From Paulownia fortunei (Eukaryota > Streptophyta > Magnoliopsida > Lamiales > Paulowniaceae), in contig CM033111.1 of the NCBI GenBank assembly GCA_019321725.1, positions 9,610,001 through 9,674,000 of the forward strand: 64,000 bases of DNA, in the 5' to 3' direction. The notes beneath the pieces were generated by a model. The model had not been told where the DNA came from, did no database searches, and saw only the letters and a list, made by a program, of their open reading frames with translations. Positions 55,062 through 64,000 of the stretch are shown one piece after another. The first letter of the stretch is position 1. Every line of letters starts with the position of its first letter. A program made the translations under genes and the position numbers.

Positions 55062-55400
55062 TTGAAAAAAGGGATCAACTTTCAGCAAGCAAAGCAGGTG
55101 GGGCAATGTGCATCCTGTGTTTTATCTACCATGATTTGCATGGAGGAAGTTTTTGAATGCAAGCATCCTACTGCCGAGATTGAGTTCGAGAAGGGTCTTA
55201 TTAAGAAGGGCGGATCTACTCGACAACTCCCTGATTACATCCATCGATATTGTCAATGAGCCCGAGCCTTTCAATTTTATAATCCTTAGTTTGAAAAGTA
55301 TGGAATACTTGAAAAGAAGCAACAAATACTATAACTCTATTGAGCTGAATATTCTAGTTCAAGTAGAGTAAGGGGACTAGCCTGAATAACTAGCCCATAA
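55062..55400 (+). pseudogene. Gene-like fragment downstream of F-box unit IV
   Basis: Uninterrupted version of the fragment that E0 split at 24754/31300. One frame reads INFQQAKQVGQCASCVLSTM and continues to 55259; an overlapping frame at 55153-55371 reads LLDNSLITSIDIVNEPEPFN. I do not recognise either. It is shared by units I and IV in the same position between F-box and minisatellite, so it is a real part of the unit. Confidence 0.45.
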
Positions 55401-55439
55401 TTGCTTATTGTCACCTAATACTTGATTAATTAAAGACAA

Positions 55440-55860
55440 ATTCCTTAAATTAAGAATTTGAGAATTCGACCTCCAACAACTTAGGGCAAACATCTTAAAT
55501 AAATTAAAAGCTCAGAAATCTGACCTGTAGCAACTAAAGGTGAATTCGTTAAAAAGATAGGAGCTCATAAACCCAACCACCAGCGACTAAGAGTTAAAGC
55601 CTTAAATAAATTAGGACTTTGGGAATCCCACCTCCAGCAACTAAAGGTGAATTCCTTAAATAAATCAGAAGCTCGAGAATCCAATCTCCAAATATTAAAA
55701 TGTGAATTAAGTAAATAAGAGTATGAATTTGACCTCCAACACCAAAAGGTGAATGCCTTAAGTAAATCTGAGGCTCAAGAATTCAACCTCCAATACTAAA
55801 GGCGAATGCCTTAAACCAACATAGCCTTGGGAATCCAACCTTAAATCAGCTTTTATGGAC
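55440..55860 (+). repeat. 54 bp minisatellite, array 3
   Basis: About eight imperfect units, same core as arrays 1 and 2, more degenerate at the right end. Followed at about 55880 by inverted block Y'. Confidence 0.8.
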
Positions 55861-55956
55861 AATTGAGTAGGTATTATTTTGATGGTCTAGTAATGTTTAA
55901 AGCATAACTACTTCTAATCTTCACGTGTCTGATGATCTATTTTTAGTGAACATTTT

Positions 55957-56301
55957 AGTGTTTGGATTTATTCAAGGGAATGTTTTCTTTACTCCGTAAT
56001 AAATCTCTATTTGTTTTTCTCTTCCTCCAAAACAAATCCACACTCCTTCCAAACCAAAATGTCATCCACTATACATCAACATTATTATATTATATAATTT
56101 TATATTGTTATAAATATATAATCTTTTTTATATCCACTTATAAAATATATAATAAAAAAAAAATGATGTGACAACACTAATCGACAAAAAATTACAAGAC
56201 AAGACATATAAAATAAAAATTATCTCTCCCAAAAATATAAATAAACATTACATTCATTCCAAAACATCTTAACCAAAGCACCCAAAATAAAACCAGACAC
56301 T
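55957..56301. mobile_element. MITE-like element, copy in Y'
   Basis: Starts AGTGTTTGGATTTATT and ends AAAACCAGACACT; counterpart of 10531-10891 in inverted orientation. Confidence 0.5.
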
Positions 56302-56637
56302 CATTTTTCTGTAATAAAAATCATATATTTTGGGCTTATAGTGTTCTACAAATTATTTCAACCCATAAAACTATACTTATGAGTAGGCATGTGAATCGAG
56401 GGCATGACACCACATGTATTCATAGTATAATCTAGTTGAAGCATATATTTACTGCAAAGTTAAGTTAATTGAAAATGAAGAGTGGTTATATTTATAGGAA
56501 CCATCTTTCTCACTGCATGTGCGTTCCATTTATGTTCGCTCTCAACAACGGAATTTGTAGTGTTTTTCTAATTTAATTGATTAAATAATTTAATTTTCTC
56601 TATATAAATCCAAATCAGAAAATTAGAAAAAAAATTA

Positions 56638-57067
56638 CTCCATCCTTTTGGTAATGGATGTCTATATTTCAATCTAATTTATCCAAAAAATTGTGTCCTC
56701 TACATTAACTAGAAGCTTTTTTGTCTTAAATTTCCAATTATATCCTTAAACTAAATTAATGAAACAAAAATTAAATCTTTCTTGATATAATGCACTGACC
56801 AATCAATGTCTAGATTTTCTCCACATTAGAAACTTGGTATGCTCTTTATTTTAGGATTTAATCATGTGGTATTAAGAATACACCTGCTTGAAATGGAAAT
56901 TTTTTAAAAGTAAAATCTGAAATCTCCCTTAATTTAGTTGTTTCTTTTTTATCTTTGGTATGTTGTAATTTATTGGTAATTTTGAAACAAGAAAAAATGG
57001 TGTAAAGTTGACTTTTCATTTTCGTAAAAAAAATTCAATTTTGACATAGTTCATGGAAAGAACAGAG
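56638..57067. mobile_element. Stowaway-like MITE, copy in Y'
   Basis: Starts CTCCATCCTTTTGG after TA (56636-56637) and ends GAACAGAG before TA (57068-57069). Counterpart of 9781-10190 in inverted orientation. Confidence 0.6.
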
Positions 57068-58339
57068 TAGTAATTTTTTTAAAAAAACATAGTTAAAACT
57101 GACACCTCTATAAGGCAATACATCAATAGTATATTTAATTTCAATGACAATAAGATTGAGATGGCAATAAGCAAATCTAACATGCAACTTACCCCGCATG
57201 GGTGGGTTTTGGGTCCGAAAAGGTTTACAAGCACATCTCGAATTTTGATTTTTGAATCAGAGCAAGTTTGGGCAGGTTATAGCTTTCTATCAGCCTGCTT
57301 TCTACAAATTATATATTAAGAATAAATGTATATATGTACGTATATATACACAAAACTAAAAAAGAAATATGATTAAAAGCATTATTATTAAATGTGCTAA
57401 CAATTGGTACTTTTTAAATAATATCATCTTGCCATAATTTTAAAGGTTATGATGATATTTTTTTAAAAATAATCTCTTTAAATATTTTGAAATTAAAAAT
57501 TAACTTTAGCGGTTCTATTAAGAACACCAATTGGTCAAGTCTTGAGTTGAGCGAAGGGAAATATGAGTGAGTTTAAACTCGGACCATAGCGAATTTGTCC
57601 AATTGCGCGGGGGTCCAAATCCGGCAAAACTAGTCTATGACGGGTAGAGGATTTTAATTTTTTTTCAACGCAGTCGGATCCCTAGTGAGTAACGGGTCTC
57701 AATTAATCTGCTCTTCCAATTAAGTGTTTTATTAGGGTTTCCACCACATAATTTAAGAAATTAGTGCCTCTCTTCTTTTTCCAACACATAGGTCTCTTAC
57801 AAAAATTTTGCTACCTAGCCTTCTAAGTACTCACTACATGAGAGGTCCAGACTAGCAAGTGACCGCATTCTGTTATCTGTCGGAGCCCTCGATCCTCATC
57901 AGCGCTCATGCCAAATAGCTTCCCTCTTTGCCTTGAGGGATTCCATTACTTTCTCCACCGCCAGCAAATCCTCCCACCGACCACCACGCGACCGTCAGGC
58001 AGTCGACTGGCCATCCAAATAATTACTATTCATGGGCAGGTACACCAACTAATCTTGTTATTTTTCTATTTGAAGGAATTCCCAAATTTGTGAATTTAGA
58101 ACATCAAGTTCTTCCAAAATTAATACAGGTTGGTGAGTCAGGCGGGTTGGACCCGCCGAAATTTGGGGGCAGAGTGGATTCAGGGCCACATTAAGTTGGA
58201 GTGGATTTTAAATACTTTCAAATCTTGATGAGAAAGGTCTCGAGTTTGATTAAATCGTATCAATACCAAGTTGCCATCCTTAGTTGAGCATAAAGTAATG
58301 CAGGTTAAATCATCTTGGAAGTTGATGAAGCTGATATGA

Positions 58340-58900
58340 TTTTTGCCAAAACCATGAGTTTTCATCCTAAATAGGATTACTAAATCATTGGCATTTATTA
58401 AAACATGCTTTCTTCAACAATTTAATGTTCTTGTTTCTTGCCAATTTAATATGACCGCAGAAACATGAAAATTCTTCAACCTTTATAAATTAATGGCCTT
58501 GGGACTATAAAAATCTATTAAGTAAAAGAGGTTTTAGTTAATCGATAAATTAAGAATTATTAATTTATAAAGTATATTTATAATTCAATAAATTTACATT
58601 TAATCAACCTAAATTTTTTTTTTATCAATCTAATCAATTGAATATAAATTAATCCAAGTGTATTTACAATTCAAAAAGAACATATACTTATACAACTAAA
58701 ACTCATCGTATTCTACCAATTTAATCAATTTAATATAAATTAATGCAAGTATATTTACAATTCAATAAACATACATTTAATCAACTAAAAATAATTTATT
58801 ATTTAATCAATAAAAATCCTAAATGAAACGGATATCAGTTTTTGCCAATGCCACCGTGTTTTCATCCTAAATTAAATTACTAACATTGGCATTTATTAGG
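58340..58900. repeat. Direct duplication around an 88-91 bp tandem repeat
   Basis: The GTTTTCATCCTAAAT...ATTGGCATTTATTA segment at 58360-58400 recurs at 58860-58899. Between them, 58555-58790 holds about three tandem units of 88-91 bp containing GTATATTTACAATTCAATAA and TTTAATCAAC words. The second copy of the duplication is cut at about 58905 by E5. Confidence 0.7.
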
Positions 58901-58909
58901 ACAATATTA

Positions 58910-59201
58910 TGAATATATGTCTAATCAAGTAGGAAAATGTCTAATCAAGTAGAAAAATATATTATCAATATTAAATAAATGTCAAATCAAATATGGATAT
59001 CCAACTCATTTTTCAATTTATCATATTATTATATGAAATATTTATTCATTTTGTATGCCTATAAATAGAGGCAAATTTGTCATGAAAACACACAAGTAAA
59101 AACAAGAGAAAGAAAATATTCTCTCTATTTTCTTTATTATTCATTTCTTACTCTCTATATTCTTAATTTCAAATTAGTAGTATTTCTTTTGTTTCACAAC
59201 A
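58910..59201 (+). repeat. E5 5' LTR
   Basis: About 292 bp, from TGAATATATGTCTAATC to TTTCACAACA. It carries a TATA box (CTATAAATAGAGGC, 59060). Directly after it is CGTTATCAGCAC, which resembles the initiator-Met primer site TGGTATCAGAGC with changes. The boundary at the left is uncertain by a few bases. Confidence 0.7.
59060..59067 (+). promoter_or_regulatory. TATA box of the E5 LTR
   Basis: TATAAATA about 140 bp before the LTR end, the expected spacing for a short copia LTR promoter. Confidence 0.6.
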
Positions 59202-59804
59202 CGTTATCAGCACAATTGCATATTTTGAAATTCTAATCAAGGTAATATTATTAGGTAATATTTCTCTACAAGTTCATTGTGTTATACATGTGTGACATAT
59301 TTGTTATAAATATTAGGTATGAACTAAGATTAGGATAATTAGATGAACATATGTGTATAAATGTATACATATTATGATTGTTATAAATATTATATATATA
59401 ATTAAGATTAGTAGCTTAATTAGATACTAATTTAGTTTACTTTAAATGCTTTGGTTAAATTATTTATTTAATGATATATATATATATTATATCTAGTATA
59501 TACATTATAATTGCTTGATTTTTAGTGTTAAAAACTTTGAAATTATATTGTTTTATAATATAATATATATTGTTTTATAATATACATTTTTACTGTCATT
59601 TACTGTCATCGCTTAAAACCATTTTATATTACTGTCATTTACTTTTTTCTTATTTTTATATGAATACATCAAAGTTACAGGATTATATTCTTTACTTATA
59701 TTCTCTTTTAAAAAAAATATTGATATTTTTAATAATTTACATCTATAATTATGATCATTTATTTAATAATCAGCTTACTAATTTTATATATTTTTATTCT
59801 TAGA
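59202..59804 (+). other. E5 leader between LTR and gag
   Basis: Very AT-rich with long TATATA runs (59390-59400, 59475-59490, 59550-59580). The 77-codon plus frame at 59570-59803 is low-complexity and not accepted as a gene. Confidence 0.6.
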
Positions 59805-60830
59805 ATGTTGAATCTTACAAAGCTCGAATTTATTGCCCTTGATATTTCTGGCAATAATTACTTGGCATGGACACTTGATGCTGAAATCCATGTTGATGCT
59901 ATGAACCTTGGAGAAACAATAAAAGAAGAAAATGCAGCATCCTTATAGGATCGCGCAAAGGCAATTATATTCCTTCATCATCATCTCCATGAGGAATTAA
60001 AAACTGAATATCTGACAGTAAAAATCCATACGTCCTTTGGAAAAATTTGAAAGCAAGGTATGACCACCAAAAGACAATAATACTTTCTAAAGCTCGCTAT
60101 AATTGGATGCACTTGCGATTGCAAAATTTTAAAAGTGTAAGGGAGTATAATTCGATAATGTTTAAAATCACTTTTCAGTTAAAATTATGTGAAGAAAGTA
60201 TTACTGATGAAGACATTTTCTACTTTTCATCATTTTAGTATGCTCCTACAACAGCAGTATTGAGAGCGAGGTTTTAAAAAGTATTCCGAGTTGATATCAT
60301 GTCTTCTAGTTGTCGAATAAAATAATAAATTATTGATGAAAAATCATCAATCCCGCCCAACTGGATCAACGCCATTCCCTGAAATGAATACTGCAATTGT
60401 TAATAATTTTGGGCGTAGTCGATATCGAGGACATGGTTATAGTCGTGGTCATGGCTATAGCCGTGGTCGAGGTTATTATAATCAAAACTTTTTAAATTTC
60501 AAGAGAATTGTACCTCATCACCAGAAGTGGGAGAATAATGGGCCAAAACATGAAGAAAATAGATTGCAAAATAAAACTCTCAAAACTAATGAAAGCAATT
60601 GTCATAGATGTGGCATGAAAGGACATTGGAGACGTACTTGTCGTACATTTAAGCATCTTGTTGATCTATATCAGGCTTCACTGAAAGAAAAGGGAAAAGG
60701 TGTGGAGACAGACCTTATTGAACATTATACTCCAATGAATTTTATGCAATTGGATGTTGCAGATTTCTTTGAGAATTATAATGGAGATTTTGAAAATCTA
60801 AATGGCGATGAGAATATTAATATGGTTTGA
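59805..60830 (+). pseudogene. E5 gag
   Basis: Starts MLNLTKLEFIALDISGNNYL at 59805 and reads WTLDAEIHVDAMNLGETIKE; a TAG at 59946 interrupts. It resumes with RYDHQKTIILSKARYNWMHL and FKSVREYNSIMFKITFQLKL (the UBN2-type gag core), stops at 60236, and resumes at 60333 with MKNHQSRPTGSTPFPEMN, a Gly/Arg/Tyr repeat region (RGHGYSRG), and a CCHC zinc knuckle CHRCGMKGHWRRTC near residue 90 of that frame, followed by KHLVDLYQASLKEK. Gag assembles the particle and packages RNA through the knuckle. The knuckle is intact; the protein as a whole is not. Confidence 0.9.
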
Positions 60831-61029
60831 AAAGATGTCTCAACAATAAGTTATCCTTAATGTATTATTTTTGGTGTGTTTTTCTTTTTAGTATATGTTT
60901 TGAGATTTTCAGTGTGATTTTTGGTGTGTCTTATGTTCTATGTAATTTGAAAAAAAATATTTAGTAAGTTTTTCCTATATATTGATAAGAAATAAAGAAA
61001 TATATTTAGTATTTAATTCTCAATGCTTA

Positions 61030-61600
61030 TTTTTTTTATGAAGAAATATGGATCATGCGATTAGAGTTAAAGTCAAAGGTGAAGCTCTATACATAGCAGA
61101 TAGTGCAACAATACACACAATTCTCAAAGACAAAAAATATTTTTCACATCTCATATTAGGTGAAGCTAATGTTAACACAATATCTGGTGTTGCAAACCTT
61201 ATTGTAGGTTGTGGAAGAGCTAATATTTTATTACCTGGTGGTACAAAATTTATAATTGACGATACTATATTTTCTGGTAGATAAAAAAGAAATCTACTAA
61301 GTTTTAGAGATATACATCGTAATGGTTATCATATTGAGACAACAAATGAAAAAGACGTTGAATATCTATATATTACATCAATTGTCTCAGGGAATGAATA
61401 TATATTGAAAAATCTATCAGCATACTCTTCTGGGTTATATTATACTTTTATAAATTCAATTGAATTATACGCTGTAATGGATGAAGAGTCAATAAATTCA
61501 AAGAATTTTATCATTTGGCATGATCGTTTGGGTCATCCAGGTTTGATAATGATGCGAAGAATTATAGAAAATTCTCATGGACATTTGTTAAAGAACTAAA
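61030..61600 (+). pseudogene. E5 protease and pre-integrase
   Basis: 61048-61284 has YIADSATIHTILKDKKYFSH near residue 16, the copia protease site with Asp in D-S-A-T, and NLIVGCGRANILLPGGTKF. A stop at 61282 is followed in frame by NLLSFRDIHRNGYHIET. From 61405 the GAG-pre-integrase region reads FIIWHDRLGHPGLIMMRRII, with the first His of the HHCC zinc site. The protease active-site residues are intact. Confidence 0.88.
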
Positions 61601-62487
61601 AGATTCTTTTGTCCAAAGATTTTTCATGCGCTGCTTGTTTTCAAGGAAAGATGATTATAAGGCCATCTCTAATGAAAGTTGTCTTTGAATCTCCGGCATT
61701 TTTAGAAATAATTCAAGGAGACATATGTGAGCCTATTATTCCATCATGTAGACCATTTAAATAGTTCATGGTACTAATAGATGCATCAATACGATAGTCA
61801 CATATTTGTTTATTATTTACTCACAATGTTGCATTTGTTAGACTCTTTTCTCAAATAATCCGATTACATGCATAATTTCTGGATTAAACAATCAAGAAAA
61901 TTCGTATGGATAATGTTGGAGAATTTACATCCCAATCTTTTGATGATTATTGTATCTCAACTGGGATTACAGTTGAGCATCATGTTGCTCACATACATAC
62001 ACAGAATGGGTTAATAGAATCTTTTATTAAAAGATTAAAATTAATTGCTAGACTTTTACTTATGAGAACAAAGTTACCCAATTCTGCTTGGGGACATGCC
62101 ATATTGCATGCAGCAACACTGATTCGCATAAGACTAACTGCATATCATAAGTATTCCCCATTATAATTTGCCACTGGTCAAGAACCATAAATCTCTCATC
62201 TAAGAATTTTTGGTTGTGCAGTTTATGTCCCAATTGCTCCACCACAACACACTAAGATGGATCCTCAAAGAAGACTGAGAATTTACGTAGAATTTGAATA
62301 TCTGTCAATTATTAAATATTTCGAACCCTTGACGGGTGATATTTTCATAGCACAATTTGCCGATTGCCATTTTGATGAGGCAATTTTCCCAGCATTAGGG
62401 GGAGAGAAACAACAGTTGGAAAAATAAGAAATTTCATGGAATGCATCATCATTATCTCATTTTGATCCTCGTACAAATCAATGTGAA
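61601..62487 (+). pseudogene. E5 integrase
   Basis: CAACFQGKM (about 61630) completes the HHCC site. ILEIIQGDICEP-like sequence marks the first catalytic Asp, DNVGEFTSQSFDDYC (61906) the second region and the VEHHVAHIHTQNGLIESFIKR stretch the catalytic Glu region (G-L-I-E-S where copia has G-x-A-E). The C-terminal LRIFGCAVYVPIAPPQHTKM follows. Stops occur at about 61764, 61796 and 62164. Confidence 0.85.
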
Positions 62488-64000
62488 TTGAAAGTTCAAA
62501 AAATTATTCACTTGCAAAATATTGCAAATCAATTACTTAATGCATTTACTGATATTAAAAAAGTGACAAAATCACATATACCAGCTATCGATGCTCTTAT
62601 TCGTATTGATGTCCCAACAAGACAAATTACTAATACACTAGTAAATGAGTCTAAGACACGCCAGAAATGTGGTAGACCCATTGGTTCCAAAGATAAAAAT
62701 CCAAGAAAGAAAAAGAAGCAAAATAAGCAAGTTAGCACTTTTAAAGTTATTGGTACTGCTCCTAAAGAATCTAAACCAGAAATAATTGACATAACTGAGG
62801 AAATAACCTCGGAAGAGATTCAGTTATCTGAAAATGATGATGATAAAGAGATTTCAATAAGTTATGTCACTTCAGAAAAAAGATGGAACATAAATAAAAT
62901 TATTGTCGACAACATATTTGCATCTGCAGTAGCTCTTGAAATTATAACATAAAATGAGAATCATGAACCAAAGTCTGTTGATGAATGTCTACAAAGAAAT
63001 GATTGGCCAAAATGGAAAGACGCAATACAGACAGAGTTAAGTTCACTTGAAAAATATCAAGTTTTCGGACCTATCGTCGAAACACCTAAAGGTGTAAAAC
63101 CTATTGGCTACAAGTGGGTATTTGTACGAAAATATAACGAGAAAAATGAAATTGTTAGATACAAAGCACGACTTATAGCACAAGGTTTCTCACAGAGACC
63201 AAATGTTGATTATGAGGAGACATATTCTCTGGTGGTGGATGCAATAACATTTAAATTTTTACTTAGCCTGGCAATTTTAAAAGGACTTCATATACATCTA
63301 ATGGATGTTGTAACAACTTATTTATATTGATCACTTGATAGTGACATTTATATGAAAGTTCCTGAAGGATTAAAACTTCCTAAAGAATATAATTCAAAAT
63401 CTCGGGAAATATATTCAATTAAGTTACAAAGATCTTTGTATGGATTAAAGCAATTTGGACGTATGTGGTATAACCGTCTCAGTGAATATCTTTTAAAAAA
63501 AGGATATATCAACAATCTTATTTGTCTATATGTTTTTATTAAGAAGTCAAAGTCTAGATTTGCTATTGTCGCTGTATATGTTGATGATTTAAATATCATT
63601 GGGACTACTGAAGAGATTATAAAGATGGTAACATTGTTGAAAGATGAATTTGAAATGAAAGATTTAGGAAAAATAAAATTTTACCTTGGGTTGCAGATCG
63701 AGTATTTAACTGGAGGAATTTTTGTTCATCAATCAAATTATACTGAAAAGGTATTAAAATATTTTAACATGGATAAATCCTATCCAATGAGTTCTCCCAT
63801 GGTTGTTCGATCCCTTGATGTGAAAAAAGATCCTTTTCATCCTTGACATGATGATGAAGAAACTCTTGGTTCTGAAGTACCATATCTTAGTGCTATTGGT
63901 GCACTAGCATATCTTGCTAATTGTACAAGACCTAACATAGCATTCTCTGTTAATTTACTAGCAAGATATAGTTTTTTTCCAACTAGAAGATATTGGAACG
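62488..64000 (+). pseudogene. E5 linker and reverse transcriptase (partial at window end)
   Basis: 62488-62952 is a charged linker with RPIGSKDKNPRKKKKQNK. RT starts near 63000 with WPKWKDAIQTELSSLEK, then KPIGYKWVFVRKYNEKNEIV and YKARLIAQGFSQRP. HLMDVVTTYLY carries the first catalytic Asp region, followed by a stop (63328). 63352-63846 has LYGLKQFGRMWYNRLSEYL and AVYVDDLNIIGT with an intact Y-V-D-D, then FEMKDLGKIKFYLGLQIEY. After a stop at 63844 the RNase H connection YLSAIGALAYLANCTRPNIA is visible up to the window edge. Confidence 0.9.

Larger units (their letters stand above)
55880..58440 (-). repeat. Repeat block Y', right arm of the large inverted repeat
   Basis: Reverse complement of about 8330-10960 along its length, with both MITE-like elements in matching places and many substitutions and small indels. 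The 61-codon plus frame at 57908-58093 has a partner only in a small part of the minus frame at 8676-8948, so I do not call a gene. Confidence 0.8.
58910..64000 (+). mobile_element. E5: Ty1/copia element, 5' part, continues beyond the window
   Basis: A short LTR (58910-59201) is followed on the plus strand by gag, protease, integrase and RT in Ty1/copia order. The right end is outside the window, so no second LTR or target duplication can be tested. The left boundary is inferred from the TG start inside the interrupted duplication at 58860-58905. The coding frame is traceable almost throughout with about a dozen stops and a few shifts. Confidence 0.88.

Noticed and set aside
1..64000. CRISPR array, bacterial operon or riboswitch
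   Set aside because: Tandem repeats here are minisatellites and microsatellites without spacers; gene content and primer sites are those of plant LTR retrotransposons.

Overview
This window is plant nuclear DNA, most likely from a eudicot. It is strongly AT-rich and consists almost entirely of LTR retrotransposons nested in older duplicated sequence. The plant assignment rests on an Athila/Tat-type Ty3/gypsy element with a tRNA-Asp-type primer site, Ty1/copia elements including one with a Sirevirus-style envelope-like ORF, remnants of an F-box gene of the plant F-box/LRR (FBD) type, and copies of a plant LOG (cytokinin riboside 5'-monophosphate phosphoribohydrolase) coding sequence. I see no intact host gene, no rRNA, no convincing tRNA and no CRISPR array. 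Almost every coding region is broken by frameshifts or stops.

Layout. 1-8210: unassigned AT-rich DNA with three diverged direct copies of a roughly 1.5-1.9 kb unit (T1-T3), followed by repeat R1. 8210-10960: a block (Y) carrying two MITE-like elements; it returns inverted at 55880-58440. 11190-11914: repeat R2. 11914-18098: element E4, a truncated minus-strand Ty3/gypsy copy. 18098-23820: inverted copy of R plus a T unit, split by a 3090 bp solo LTR (18362-21451, TSD GATAA). 24086-24754: F-box pseudogene unit, interrupted by Ty1/copia element E0 (24755-31299, minus strand, TSD TTTCT). 31300-33150: rest of that unit, with a 54 bp minisatellite, a linker and the start of the next F-box unit. 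33151 to about 52630: plus-strand Sirevirus-like element E1, itself interrupted by two minus-strand gypsy elements, E2 (33208-37808) and E3 (39418-51874, TSD GCTCT). 52640-55870: more F-box units with 54 bp arrays. 55880-58440: inverted copy of Y. 58910-64000: 5' part of plus-strand Ty1/copia element E5, running off the window.

The main discovery candidate is that E3 and E4, two copies of one Athila/Tat-like family, both carry an intronless LOG coding sequence in sense orientation between integrase and the 3' purine tract, where Athila elements usually have an envelope-like ORF. Just upstream of LOG lies a second extra ORF with a basic stretch followed by a Cys cluster. Between the two ORFs of E3 is a 30-base A tract placed 39 nt after an AATAAA, as if the first ORF had come in as a polyadenylated mRNA. 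A TATA-like box precedes the first ORF. Both copies are now decayed, but the cassette was present before the two copies separated, so the family amplified while carrying it.

Relative ages can be read from the nesting. The F-box units and T/R/Y duplications are oldest. E0 and E1 entered them. E3 is the youngest large insertion (its LTRs differ only slightly by eye) yet its gag-pol is badly broken, which suggests mobilisation in trans.
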